Source: Streptomyces sp. R302
Lineage (GTDB): Bacteria > Actinomycetota > Actinomycetes > Streptomycetales > Streptomycetaceae
Assembly (NCBI RefSeq): GCF_012927245.1
Contig: NZ_JABBGE010000004.1
Span: 612,283 to 676,282 of the forward strand
Reading direction: 5' to 3'
DNA length: 64,000 bases
Shown in pieces: positions 28,084-36,685 of the stretch. The position numbers and the translations under genes were made by a program. The notes beneath the pieces are model-generated. The model ran no database searches. It saw only the letters and a list, made by a program, of their open reading frames with translations, and was not told the DNA's origin. Each line of letters starts with the position of its first letter. The stretch's first letter is position 1.

Positions 28084-28923
28084 ATGAACGAGATCAACGA
28101 ATCGGCAGTGGTGCGGACCGAGATCCAGGTCGACGGCGTGCCGGCCAGCTATCTGACGGTGGAACGGGCCGGTCCGCCCGTACTGCTGCTGCACGGAACG
28201 TATTGGAGCAGGGTCTGGCTCCCGGTGCTGGACACCCTTGCCGAGGCGGGGCTGCGCCCCATCGCCGTCGACCTCCCGGGACTCGGGCGCTCGGGAGGCG
28301 AACTCACCCTGGAGACGGGCGCGGTCCCCGCCCTGGCGGACTGGGTGGCGCGCTTCGCTGCCGCGCTGAAGCTCTCCGGGCCGGTCGCCGTGGCGGGCCA
28401 CGACATCGGCGGCGCCGTCGCCCAGCACCTCCTCGTCCACGGTCCGCTGTACGTGTCCCGGCTGGCCTTGGTCAACTCGGTCACCTATGACTCCTGGCCG
28501 GTGTCCAGTGTGGCCCGCTTCCGGGACCCGGAGGCCGTCGCCGCGATCACCGCCGACGAGCTTCTCGCCGCGCGCCGACAGGCCGTGACCGCGGCGCTGG
28601 CCGGTGCCGCCACCGAGCAGCGGATCGCGGACTATCTGGATCCGTGGACCGATGCGCGGGTCCGCCGCTCCTGGATGGCGATGGCGGGCGCGGCCGACGA
28701 TCGCCACACCCGTGACTGCGTCCCGGCCCTGCGGCAGAACGCGACGCCCAAGCTGCTGATCTGGGGCGAGGACGACGGCTTCCAGAAGGTCGAGTACGCC
28801 GAGCGGTTCGCCGCGGAGATCCCGCACACCACCCTCGTACGCGTCCCGGACGCGGGCCACATCCCCACGGAGAACGCACCCGGCCAGGTCGCACGCGCAC
28901 TCGCCGACTTCCTCACGGCGTAG
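28084..28923 (+). CDS. Alpha/beta hydrolase with Asp nucleophile
   Basis: A 279-residue cytosolic enzyme. Visible features are the oxyanion strand VLLLHGTY, nucleophile elbow GHDIGG with Asp at residue 107, and catalytic His in DAGHIPTENAP near residue 259. An Asp nucleophile, not Ser, is characteristic of haloalkane/haloacetate dehalogenases and epoxide hydrolases in this fold, so a C-halogen bond or an epoxide is the most likely substrate class. I start at the ATG at 28084; the frame extends further upstream, but into the divergent promoter region. It is probably controlled by the adjacent GlxA-type regulator. Confidence 0.8.
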   Translation: MNEINESAVVRTEIQVDGVPASYLTVERAGPPVLLLHGTYWSRVWLPVLDTLAEAGLRPIAVDLPGLGRSGGELTLETGAVPALADWVARFAAALKLSGPVAVAGHDIGGAVAQHLLVHGPLYVSRLALVNSVTYDSWPVSSVARFRDPEAVAAITADELLAARRQAVTAALAGAATEQRIADYLDPWTDARVRRSWMAMAGAADDRHTRDCVPALRQNATPKLLIWGEDDGFQKVEYAERFAAEIPHTTLVRVPDAGHIPTENAPGQVARALADFLTA

Positions 28924-29007
28924 GGAGTGACAGGCTCAGCAGCTTCGCCGACGGGGAGGGCGGTGACGCCGCCGGTGGAGTGGGCTGGGTCCTGTCGGCC
29001 GCGGTGG

Positions 29008-29670
29008 TCATGGGGTGCCTCCGCGGTCGTTCCGTACCGCGGTGCCGAGGATGTGGGTGGCGGCCGGCATCGGGATCCTGGTCTTCGGGAAGTCGAAGCG
29101 GTCGACGGTGGTCAGGGTGAAGCCGGCGGCGGTGATGGCCGTCTGCGTGTCGCGGCCGGTGTGGCAGCCGCCCATCAGCCGTGGCCAGACGGTGGCGTCG
29201 AGGGCGCGCTGGACGCGCCGCATCGCGGACGAGTCGGCTTGGACGTGCTCGAAGAACCGGAGTCGTCCCCCGGGGCGGAGGACCCGGTGGAGTTCGGCGA
29301 GGGCGGCGTGGGGGTCGGCGATGGAGCAGAGCGTCAGGCAGGCCACGGCCGAGTCGAAGGAGGCGTCGGGGAAGGGGAGCCGCTCGGCACGGGCCGCGCT
29401 CATCTCGACCGGGAGGGAGGCGCCGGCGGCCCGGCCCTGGGCCAGCGCGCGCAGATTCGGCTCCGGTTCGACGGCGACGAGCCGTGTCACCTCGGGCGGG
29501 TAGTGGGGGAGGTTCAGGCCGTTGCCGGCTCCGATCTCGAGCACCTCACCGGTCAGGCCGGCCAGGAGGCGCCGTCGGTGTTCGGTGATGCCCGCCTTCT
29601 CCAGGGCCGGGCCGGCGACCTTGGCGTAGAAGCGGGCGAAGAGCGGGTGCGGCTTGATCGGTTGCGTCAC
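29008..29670 (-). CDS. Class I SAM-dependent methyltransferase
   Basis: A 220-residue protein starting at GTG. Motif I is VLEIGAGNGLNL, motif II region LVAVEPEPNLR, post-motif LPFPDASFDSAVACLTLC and motif IV RVLRPGGRLRFFEH. This is the methyltransferase-11 group acting on small molecules, lipids or quinones; substrate unknown. It is divergent from the MarR gene at 29729 with a 58-base gap that contains both promoters, so it is the obvious target of that regulator. Confidence 0.85.
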   Translation of the reverse strand: MTQPIKPHPLFARFYAKVAGPALEKAGITEHRRRLLAGLTGEVLEIGAGNGLNLPHYPPEVTRLVAVEPEPNLRALAQGRAAGASLPVEMSAARAERLPFPDASFDSAVACLTLCSIADPHAALAELHRVLRPGGRLRFFEHVQADSSAMRRVQRALDATVWPRLMGGCHTGRDTQTAITAAGFTLTTVDRFDFPKTRIPMPAATHILGTAVRNDRGGTP

Positions 29671-29728
29671 GGCGACCGTCTCCTCTGCGGGAACCCCTGA
29701 GGGCTATCCTAGTCTGCGGAGGTGCTAC

Positions 29729-30205
29729 ATGATGAAGTCACTTCACGATAGGCCGGAGTGGCCCGTTCCCGCCAGGGCCTCGCTCGACCGGCTCTTCGAG
29801 CTCGCCGAGGTCCTGGGCGCGGTGATGCGACGCGGGATGGCCGCGAAGGGGCTGACCACGGCACGCGCAGGGGTGCTGTGGGCCCTGTTCCACGACGGTC
29901 CCATGACGCAGCGGGTCCTGGCCACGCGGCTCGGGGTCACTCCGCGCAACGTGACCGGACTCCTCGACGCACTGCAGGAGGACGGACTGGTGGCCCGCGC
30001 CGCGCACCCCACCGATCGGCGGGCCACGCTCGTCTCGCTCACGGACGAGGGGCGTTCGGTCACGTCGGCGCTGCGGGGCGGGCGCGACGAACTGGCTGCC
30101 CTGCTGTTCGCGGACGTGCCCGCCGATCGGCTCGACGCCTTCACGGCGATTCTGGGGCAGGTGACCGACCGGCTCAGGGCCGTCGACGCCGACGGCCCTG
30201 CGTGA
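29729..30205 (+). CDS. MarR-family transcriptional regulator
   Basis: A 158-residue winged-helix protein. The recognition region reads MTQRVLATRLGVTPRNVTGLLDAL, followed by the wing PTDRRATLVSLTDEG, both standard for MarR. The start ATG at 29729 has GGAGG 8 bases upstream; a second ATG follows immediately. The first codons contain a perfect 13-bp palindrome, which suggests autoregulation by binding over the ribosome-loading region. It is probably a repressor of the divergent methyltransferase. Confidence 0.85.
   Translation: MMKSLHDRPEWPVPARASLDRLFELAEVLGAVMRRGMAAKGLTTARAGVLWALFHDGPMTQRVLATRLGVTPRNVTGLLDALQEDGLVARAAHPTDRRATLVSLTDEGRSVTSALRGGRDELAALLFADVPADRLDAFTAILGQVTDRLRAVDADGPA
29733..29745. 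promoter_or_regulatory. Palindrome at the MarR start, likely operator
   Basis: TGAAGT-C-ACTTCA is a perfect inverted repeat overlapping codons 2-6 of the MarR gene and lying 63 bases from the divergent methyltransferase start. Size and position fit an autoregulatory MarR site. Confidence 0.45.
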
Positions 30206-30317
30206 TCAGCCGGGTGGGCAGCCGCGTGCGAGCCGCTGCGCCTCGGCACCGCCCAGCGGATCTTGTCGGTTCACCCGTCGGTTGCGCTGTCAGTGCCGTT
30301 CGCTATGGTCTGCGGTC

Positions 30318-30872
30318 ATGACCGAGAGCACGACGACCGAAGCTTGGCCGGAACCTCCACTCGCCGGCACCGAAACAGCAGCCGTCCTCGGTGCTCTCGA
30401 ACGGCAGCGGGCCACCCTGGCCTGGAAGTGCTCCGGTCTGGACGCCTCCGGACTGCGTGCCACACTCGGCACGTCCGCCGTCACTCTGGGCGGCCTTCTC
30501 AAGCACCTGGCACACGTAGAAGACAGTCACTTCGCGAGGCTGTGGCTCGGCTCCCCCGTCGGGGCTCCCTGGGACGGCGTCGACTGGGGCAGTGTCCCCG
30601 ACTGGGACTACCGCTCCGCCGCGGAGGACACTCCCGAGCAACTGCGCGCTCTCTGGCAGGAATCAGTCGCCCGCTCCCGTGCCATCGTCGACAAGGCGCT
30701 CGACACGGGTGGGCTGGACCAGCTCGGGGCCTACACCACCCGTAGCGGCGAGCGCCCCAATCTCCGCCGAATCCTCCTCGACCTCGTCGAGGAGTACGCC
30801 CGCCACGCCGGTCACGCCGACCTCATCCGTGAATCCGTCGACGGGCTCACGGGCGAGGACCCGCCGAGGTGA
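30318..30872 (+). CDS. DinB-family (DUF664) protein
   Basis: A 184-residue protein of the four-helix DinB/YfiT-like superfamily. The metal-binding His pattern is visible in LLKHLAHVEDSHFARLWLG and in the last helix EYARHAGHADLIRESVDG. Members include mycothiol- and bacillithiol-dependent transferases; many actinobacterial copies are uncharacterised. I chose the ATG at 30318, giving a protein that starts MTESTTTEAW; the ribosome site is weak. Monocistronic. Confidence 0.85.
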   Translation: MTESTTTEAWPEPPLAGTETAAVLGALERQRATLAWKCSGLDASGLRATLGTSAVTLGGLLKHLAHVEDSHFARLWLGSPVGAPWDGVDWGSVPDWDYRSAAEDTPEQLRALWQESVARSRAIVDKALDTGGLDQLGAYTTRSGERPNLRRILLDLVEEYARHAGHADLIRESVDGLTGEDPPR

Positions 30873-30959
30873 CCTGACGTACGGGGTGGAGAGACGGTCG
30901 GACGCCGTCGTGCTCACCCCTGGCAAGCCCGAACCCCTCCCGCCCGACGGGCCTGCGAG

Positions 30960-31125
30960 GCGCTGCCTTCCGCGGCCACGCCGGCCGGGCTGCGCACGGC
31001 GCCCACGGGCCCGTCCTCCGCAGCGGCCACGCCGGCCGAGGCGCCCGTCGGCCCGACCGCCGTGGCGCGGGGCTCGTTCATCAGTCACGAACACACGACG
31101 ACCGGCACCGCGGAGATCGTCCGCA
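30960..31125 (+). pseudogene. Fragment of a DM13-domain gene
   Basis: One frame reads PSSAAATPAEAPVGPTAVAR followed by GSFISHEHTTTGTAEIVR. It matches the linker and the first strand of the complete DM13 gene at 59527-60087 (GPTTVAEGSFISHEHDTSGT). The frame has no start or signal and stops resembling the family after about 31120. It is a truncated paralogue in the 436-base gap before the haloperoxidase-like gene; nothing else is seen in that gap except an AAGGAG ribosome site at 31297. Confidence 0.6.
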
Positions 31126-31308
31126 CCTGCCCCCCGACGAGGGAGGTGTTCGGAATGTCGCCGGCCAACGTCCCCGGGTGGTGGGGGAGTTCCTCGTTCC
31201 GCAGCCGACATGATCACACCGTCACGGTGGGACACGGCGTGGACACAGCAAGATCACTACTGGCAGGCTGCCGCGCGTCTGTTTCCTCATGATCAGAAGG
31301 AGTACAGC

Positions 31309-34164
31309 GTGCACAGAACCACCGGCCGGTCCCGCGGGTCGGCTCGGCACAGCAGGGCCCGGTCCCTGGCCCTGCCCCTCGCTCTGCTCGCCCCCGCGGG
31401 CGCGCTCGTGGCCGGCCCCTTGCCCCCGGCGGCCGCGTCTCCGGCGACGGAGGTCGTGAAGACCTCCGCCGCTTCGTCCTCGGCGACCTCCCGCGAGGAG
31501 GTGAACGCGCGGCTCACCGCCCAGGCGCAGGGCCGGAGGATCGAGGTCGTCGGCGCCCGCACCGAGAGCACGACCTTATGGGCGAACCCTGACGGCACGA
31601 TGTCCGTCGAGTCCTTCGCCGGTCCCGTGCGCTTCAAGGAGCACGGACGCTGGGTCGGAGTCGACCTCACGCTCGTGAAGGACGCCGACGGCTCCGTCCG
31701 TCCCAAGGCGCACCCGCGGGACTTACGTCTCGCCGGGCGCACCGGAGCCGAGGGCGGCGACCTCGCCACCCTGGGGCGCGGCGAGCAGGAGCTGGCCCTC
31801 GGCTGGAAGGGCGCGCTGCCCGAGCCGCGGCTGAGCGGCTCGAAGGCGACGTACGAGAACGTCATGCCGGGCACCGACCTCGTCCTCCAGGCCACCCGTA
31901 CCGGCTTCGAGCAGTATCTGGTGGTCGACGACCGGCGGGCCGCCGAGCGCGCGGCGGCCGTGACGCTGCCGGTGCGCTCCAAGGGGCTGGGGGTCCGCCA
32001 GGGCGAGGACGAGACGCTCACCCTGACCGATTCCCGCACCGGCGCCACGGTCGGGCGCGCCGCCACCCCGTACATGTGGGATGCCGGAGCCCGCGGCGAG
32101 AACGCTCCCGGCGCCCGTACCGCCCGCGTCGACCTCGACGTCACCGAGCGCGGGCAGGGCTTCGACCTCACCGTCAGGGCGGACCGGGCCTTCCTGGCCG
32201 ACAAGGCCACCCGCTATCCGGTCACCATCGACCCGGCCGTCTACTTCGGCACCGACTTCGACACCTACGTCCGCAACGGCGACACGGCCGACTTCTCCGC
32301 CGGAGTCGACCTGCGGGTCGGTCGCGAGTGGCAGAAGGGAGAAGCCCGTTCCTTCGTCAACTTCCCGCGGAACCCCGCCGTCACCGGCCAGGACATCCTC
32401 AACGCGGAACTGAACCTCTACGCCACCTGGTCCGACGACTGCGAACCGCGCTCCTGGGAGATCTGGGACACCGGCAGCGCGTCGGCCGCCACCCGCTGGG
32501 GCACCCAGCCCGCCTGGCGCTCCAAGGTGACCACCTCCACCCAGACGTACGGACACACGAACTGCGGCCCGCGCTGGATGTCCGAGGACATCACCCCGCT
32601 GGTGAAGCAGTGGTCCAGGACGAGCAACACGGTCGACACCATCGGCCTGCGGGCGACCGACGAGAACGACGTCACGGCGTTCAAGATCTTCGCCTCCGCC
32701 CAGACCACCACCGCGCCCTCGATCCTCGTCACCTACGAGACCCCGCCCGATCCGGTCAAGGACCACGTCGTCTACTGGAACGACGTACTGCAGGAGACCT
32801 TCCGGCAGGTCGGTGGCGCGCCCGGCCCGCTCGCTCGCGCCGGTGCCATGGTGCACGGCGCGATCTACGACGCGGCCAACTCCGCCCGCTGCGCCGAGGG
32901 CTCGCTCAAGTGCCTCGGTGACGCCTATCTGGTGAAGGCCACGGCCTCCAACGGCGCGGTGCCGGATGTGAACAGCGCCATCGACCACGCCGCCTTCGAG
33001 GTGCTGAAGTCGGTCTACCCGACGCTGAACTTCGACGACGAGATCGCCGCCGCCCGCTCCACCATCCCCGCCGCCGTCACCACCGCGCAGCGCGCGGCCG
33101 GCACCGAGGTCGGGCAGAAGGCCGCCGCCGCGATGATCGCCGCCCGGCAGGGCGACGGCTCGGCACCGATCGCCCCCTACACCGGCTCGACCGAGCCCGG
33201 CTACTGGCGGCCCACCGGCACCGGCGACGGCGCGACCCCGCAGTGGGGCCTGGTCAAGCCCTTCGGCATGGCGACCAGCAGCCAGTTCCGCGCCACCGGA
33301 CCCGCCGGCCACTCGCAGATGAGCACGCTGCTGCCGAGCCAGGCGTACGCGGACCAGGTCAACGACGTGAAGAGCCTGGGCGGGGCGGAGTCCACGGCCC
33401 GCACCGCCGACCAGACCCAGGCGGCGCTGTTCTGGGCCAACGACCTCGACGGCACCTACAAGCCGCCGGGCCAGCTCTTCGAGCACACCCAGATCCTGTC
33501 CCGCCAGCACGGCACGACCGTCGCCGGCAACGCCAAGCTGTTCGCGCTGACCGCCTTCGCCATGGCGGACGCCGCGACCGTCGCGTGGGACCAGAAGTAT
33601 CAGACGAGCGTCGACCTCTGGCGGCCGGAGAGCGCGATCCGCCTCGACGGCGACGGCAACGCGGCCACCACCGGCGACGCCAACTGGCAGCCGCTGTCCC
33701 AGGACCGCAACGGTCAGCACTTCTCCCCGCCCTTCCCGGCCTACGTCTCCGGCCACGCCACCTTCGCGGGCGCGTGGTCGAAGGCGACGCAGGCGTGGTT
33801 CGGCACGGACCAGGTCACCTGGACCGCGACCACCGAGGACCCCAATGCCCTCGGAGTGACCCGTACCTTCACCTCGATCTCCGCCGCGGCGGCCGAGAAC
33901 GCCGTCGGCCGGGTCTGGCTCGGCGTGCACTACCGGTGGGACGGCACCGACGGCGTCACCGCCGGAGGCAACGCCGCCGCGTACGGGGTGACGAACAAGC
34001 TCAAGGCGAACGCGGCTGCGAACTGGACCGCCTACGAGACGCTGCACAACCTCGCCGGCTGCCAGGAGGTCGGCAAGCGCCTCGTCGCCGAACACCGCTG
34101 GACCTCCTACCAGTGCACCCAGGTCCAGGCGCCCGATCCCGACCACACGCTGTACGTGAAGTAG
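31309..34164 (+). CDS. Secreted DNRLRE-domain / vanadium-haloperoxidase-like protein
   Basis: 951 residues, starting at GTG behind AAGGAG. A long n-region and hydrophobic core with Ala-x-Ala sites give a secretion signal. Residues about 60-300 form an all-beta wall-protein-type region. The DNRLRE-type domain follows (YFGTDFDTYVRNG, SWEIWDTGSASAATRW, DITPLVKQW). From about residue 485 a helical PAP2/haloperoxidase domain runs to the end with the vanadate-site motifs LWRPESAIR (near 772), PAYVSGHATF (near 812) and RVWLGVHYRWDG (near 867). The pairing of these two modules in one secreted protein is unusual. A halide-oxidising or phosphatase activity is inferred. The next gene begins 28 bases downstream. 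Confidence 0.8.
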   Translation: MHRTTGRSRGSARHSRARSLALPLALLAPAGALVAGPLPPAAASPATEVVKTSAASSSATSREEVNARLTAQAQGRRIEVVGARTESTTLWANPDGTMSVESFAGPVRFKEHGRWVGVDLTLVKDADGSVRPKAHPRDLRLAGRTGAEGGDLATLGRGEQELALGWKGALPEPRLSGSKATYENVMPGTDLVLQATRTGFEQYLVVDDRRAAERAAAVTLPVRSKGLGVRQGEDETLTLTDSRTGATVGRAATPYMWDAGARGENAPGARTARVDLDVTERGQGFDLTVRADRAFLADKATRYPVTIDPAVYFGTDFDTYVRNGDTADFSAGVDLRVGREWQKGEARSFVNFPRNPAVTGQDILNAELNLYATWSDDCEPRSWEIWDTGSASAATRWGTQPAWRSKVTTSTQTYGHTNCGPRWMSEDITPLVKQWSRTSNTVDTIGLRATDENDVTAFKIFASAQTTTAPSILVTYETPPDPVKDHVVYWNDVLQETFRQVGGAPGPLARAGAMVHGAIYDAANSARCAEGSLKCLGDAYLVKATASNGAVPDVNSAIDHAAFEVLKSVYPTLNFDDEIAAARSTIPAAVTTAQRAAGTEVGQKAAAAMIAARQGDGSAPIAPYTGSTEPGYWRPTGTGDGATPQWGLVKPFGMATSSQFRATGPAGHSQMSTLLPSQAYADQVNDVKSLGGAESTARTADQTQAALFWANDLDGTYKPPGQLFEHTQILSRQHGTTVAGNAKLFALTAFAMADAATVAWDQKYQTSVDLWRPESAIRLDGDGNAATTGDANWQPLSQDRNGQHFSPPFPAYVSGHATFAGAWSKATQAWFGTDQVTWTATTEDPNALGVTRTFTSISAAAAENAVGRVWLGVHYRWDGTDGVTAGGNAAAYGVTNKLKANAAANWTAYETLHNLAGCQEVGKRLVAEHRWTSYQCTQVQAPDPDHTLYVK

Positions 34165-34192
34165 CCGGCCGATGAGGAGAGGAGACAAGGAC

Positions 34193-34762
34193 ATGCGTGT
34201 GCCCACCCAGCGGACCCAGCAGGATCACCGGTCCCAGCGGTCCCAGCGGCCCCGGAAGGGGGCGCGGAGGGCGATCGTCGCCCTGGTCGCGACCTGCGCC
34301 GCCGGCGCCGTCGCGACCCCGATCGCCCTCGCCGCCGCCTCCGCGGAGCGTGCCCCCGCGGCTGCCGCCGGGGACGACCGGCTGCTGCCGACGCCCGAGG
34401 CGGCGAGGATCTCGGACGGCTCGTACGCGGGCTTCCAGTTCTGCGGCGGCCCCGCCGGGGACCCGGTCGTCACGACCGGCACCCCGACCCTCGCCGCCAC
34501 CCTGGAGTCGGTCGCCCCGCCCGGCACCTCGGAACCGACCCGGCCCGGGCCGCGCCGCAAGGTGGCCTTCGAGGTCGACACCGCCGCCGGCAAGCCCGTG
34601 CTCCACCGGCAGCTCACCAGCGACACCAGCCACCAAGCCGCCCTCCAGCTGCCCGAGGGCACCCTGGCCGACGGCGCCTACCGCTGGCGCGTCCGGGTGA
34701 AGGACGGCGCGACGTCCTCCGGCTGGACGGCCTGGTGCTCCTTCACCGTGAAGCGCGGCTGA
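34193..34762 (+). CDS. Secreted beta-rich protein of unknown function
   Basis: 189 residues starting at ATG behind GGAGACAAGG. There is a long polar N-terminus (TQRTQQDHRSQRSQRPRKG), then a hydrophobic core and AAA cleavage region at about residues 32-52. The exported part alternates strands with PGPRRKVAFEVDTAAGKPV, DGAYRWRVRVKDG and GWTAWCSFTVKRG, like a fibronectin-III or Ig-like domain closing on a conserved Trp-Cys. Only two Cys are present (possible disulphide). The short gap suggests co-transcription with the haloperoxidase-like gene. No family is recognised. Confidence 0.65.
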   Translation: MRVPTQRTQQDHRSQRSQRPRKGARRAIVALVATCAAGAVATPIALAAASAERAPAAAAGDDRLLPTPEAARISDGSYAGFQFCGGPAGDPVVTTGTPTLAATLESVAPPGTSEPTRPGPRRKVAFEVDTAAGKPVLHRQLTSDTSHQAALQLPEGTLADGAYRWRVRVKDGATSSGWTAWCSFTVKRG

Positions 34763-34857
34763 GGGAAGGACGAACGACCGGTGCCCCGGAACGCTCTTCG
34801 CGTCCCGGGGCACCACCGGGTGCCGGTCGCACCTCGGTCGCCCTCGGCCGCCGCTTC

Positions 34858-35505
34858 TCAGCTCAGCCGGTCGAGCGAGGCCAGGATGTCCGACGGTTCG
34901 GCGCGGGTGGTGTAGTCCGTGTCGGCGAAGGACCAACGGATCGTGCCGTCGCGGTCGATGACGTAGGTCGCCGGAACGGGCAGGGTGCGCGGGTGGCCGG
35001 CGTGCGAGCGGTCCAGGTCGATGCCGAAGCCGGCGTACACGGCGGCGAGGTCGTCGGGCAGGTCGAAGGCGAGACCGTACTGCCGGGCGATCTCGCAGCC
35101 GAGGTCGCTGAGGACGTCGAAGGCCAGTCCGTTCTTCTCGGCGTACGACAGGGACTCGTCGGGGACCTGGGGCGAGACGGCGATGAGCCGGGCGCCGCGC
35201 GCGGTGATGGCGTCGTGGTGCTGCTGCAGGGAGCGCAGGGCGATGTTGCAGTAGGGGCACCAGGCCCCGCGGTAGAAGGTCAGTACCACCGGGCCGTCGG
35301 CGAGGAGTTCGGCCAGGTCGACGGTACGGCCCGTGGCCGAGGGCAGGGTGAAGGACGGTGCCTTCGCGCCGACGGTCAGGGCCCGGTCCGCCTGGCCGGA
35401 GTCGGCCAGTTCCGCCGCTGCCCGCCGCATCACGGCGCGGATGTCGTCGGGGATCTGCTCCTGGCGGCTCTCGAAGAAGGCGCGCAGCTCGGCGTTGACG
35501 CTCAT
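34858..35505 (-). CDS. Peroxiredoxin-like (AhpC/TSA) protein
   Basis: 215 residues, thioredoxin fold. The redox motif is FYRGAWCPYC with Cys83 and Cys86, the CxxC form of the PRX-like-2 group, following a 45-residue helical N-terminus. VPATYVIDRDGTIRWSF is the conserved C-terminal strand pair. It probably reduces peroxides or acts as a thiol oxidoreductase in the cytosol. The ATG at 35505 has GGGAGGAG upstream. It is divergent from a TetR gene, and the shared gap holds two copies of one 24-bp operator-like sequence. Confidence 0.85.
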   Translation of the reverse strand: MSVNAELRAFFESRQEQIPDDIRAVMRRAAAELADSGQADRALTVGAKAPSFTLPSATGRTVDLAELLADGPVVLTFYRGAWCPYCNIALRSLQQHHDAITARGARLIAVSPQVPDESLSYAEKNGLAFDVLSDLGCEIARQYGLAFDLPDDLAAVYAGFGIDLDRSHAGHPRTLPVPATYVIDRDGTIRWSFADTDYTTRAEPSDILASLDRLS

Positions 35506-35523
35506 GGGTCTCCTCCCGGAGAA

Positions 35524-35547
35524 ATCTTGGAACGTTCGTTTCAAGAT
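35524..35547. promoter_or_regulatory. TetR operator candidate O1 (peroxiredoxin side)
   Basis: A 24-bp near-perfect dyad, ATCTTGGAACGT / TCGTTTCAAGAT, 18 bases upstream of the peroxiredoxin start. It shares ATCTTGGAA...TCG.TTCAAGAT with O2 at 35588. Confidence 0.6.
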
Positions 35548-35587
35548 AGCGGTGGGAGTGCACTCCAGGGCAACGGGTGGAGCAAGT

Positions 35588-35611
35588 ATCTTGGAATCAT
35601 CGATTCAAGAT
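35588..35611. promoter_or_regulatory. TetR operator candidate O2 (regulator side)
   Basis: ATCTTGGAATCA / TCGATTCAAGAT, 24 bp, 18 of 24 positions conserved with O1 and the same ATCTTG/CAAGAT arms. It lies 13 bases before the TetR start. A regulator bound here and at O1 would control both divergent genes. Confidence 0.6.
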
Positions 35612-35624
35612 GGGGCGGTGGGAC

Positions 35625-36212
35625 ATGGCGGACGTCAAGCACTTCGATCCCGACACGGTCCTGGAGACGGTGGTCCGGCTGTTCTGGCGGCAGGGCGTGG
35701 CCGCCACCGGGATCCAGGACGTCGTCAACGCCACCGGGCTCAACCGCTCCAGCCTGTACGCGACCTTCGGCGGCAAGCAGGAGCTCTACCGCGCGGCCCT
35801 CGAACGGTACGTCCGGGACCGGTCGCGACTCGGCCGGCTCGAGGAGGACGACCGCGGACTGCAGGCCGTCACCGAGTTCTTCACCGCGCTGATCGAGACC
35901 CGCTGCACCGGCGAGTTCGCCGGATGGGGCTGCATGATCTCCAACGCCCACGCGGGCGCCGAGAACGCCGACCCCGCCGTCCGCGCCCTCCTCGACCGCC
36001 AGCACCAGCGCTTGCGCACCGCCCTCCACGCCGCGCTCCTGTCGGCGCGGCGGCGGCGACAGCTCGCCGAGGACGCCGACCCGGACTCCGCCGCCGACGT
36101 CCTGGCACTCCTGGCACACGGAGTCAACCTGCGCTCCCGTGCCGGGGCGGACGCCCGGCACCTGCACCGCACCGTCACGGCGGCGATCGCGGCCGTGGCC
36201 CGTGGAGCCTGA
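35625..36212 (+). CDS. TetR-family regulator of the divergent peroxiredoxin
   Basis: A 195-residue protein with the helix-turn-helix TGIQDVVNATGLNRSSLYATFGGKQELY at about residues 26-53, then an all-helical C-terminal domain with CMISNAHAGAE, resembling the TetR_C_16/YcdC-like group. Its start is placed at 35625 because the ATG at 35610 falls inside operator O2. It is expected to repress itself and the peroxiredoxin; the Cys near the ligand pocket might sense oxidants, but this is a guess. Confidence 0.85.
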   Translation: MADVKHFDPDTVLETVVRLFWRQGVAATGIQDVVNATGLNRSSLYATFGGKQELYRAALERYVRDRSRLGRLEEDDRGLQAVTEFFTALIETRCTGEFAGWGCMISNAHAGAENADPAVRALLDRQHQRLRTALHAALLSARRRRQLAEDADPDSAADVLALLAHGVNLRSRAGADARHLHRTVTAAIAAVARGA

Positions 36213-36221
36213 CCCGGGGGC

Positions 36222-36585
36222 GTGATCCCGCTGCCGGGGACCCGGTCGGGTTCCAGCGGGGTGCTGTGGCCGACGTGGAGGCTGGTGGGGTCCAGGGCGA
36301 GCATCCTGCGCAGGCTCGCGAGATCGGCCAGTGGATCGTCGTGGAAGGGAGGGTCGGCGGGACGGCCCCGCACGAGACCGAAGAGGGAGTTGGCGACCAG
36401 GTCGCCGGCGACGAGGTCGCCCCCGTCGGTGAGGACGGAGGTCGATCCGGCGGTGTGCCCGGGCGTGGGCATGACGCGCGCCGCGATCCCGAAGTCCTCC
36501 AGGTCGGTCTCGCCGGTCACGACCACGTCGGGTGCGAACGGGGGGACCTTGAGGTGCAGGTGCTCGTGCCTGGGCCGCAATGACC
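36222..36585 (-). pseudogene. MBL-fold hydrolase fragment
   Basis: The middle of a metallo-beta-lactamase-fold protein is recognisable on the minus strand: VVVTGETDLEDFGIAARVM, PTPGHTAGSTSVLTDGGDLV, AGDLVANSLFG and SLHVGHSTPLEPDRV. The N-terminal part with HxHxDH is missing, and the frame runs without a native stop into the antisense of the TetR gene. Both ends are therefore lost. This is debris, not a working enzyme. Confidence 0.65.
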
Positions 36586-36685
36586 ATGTTCTGTCAGATG
36601 CGGACGTGCGCGGCCGCCGGCGATCCTTGGGGGGGCGCCAGCGCCGCCGGCTGTTCGTGGGGCACGCGGACGGTGACGTCGTGGG

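Noticed and set aside
30592..31308. 5' extension of the haloperoxidase-like frame
   Set aside because: Low-complexity Arg/Pro sequence overlapping the DinB gene in another frame; a signal peptide begins only at 31309.
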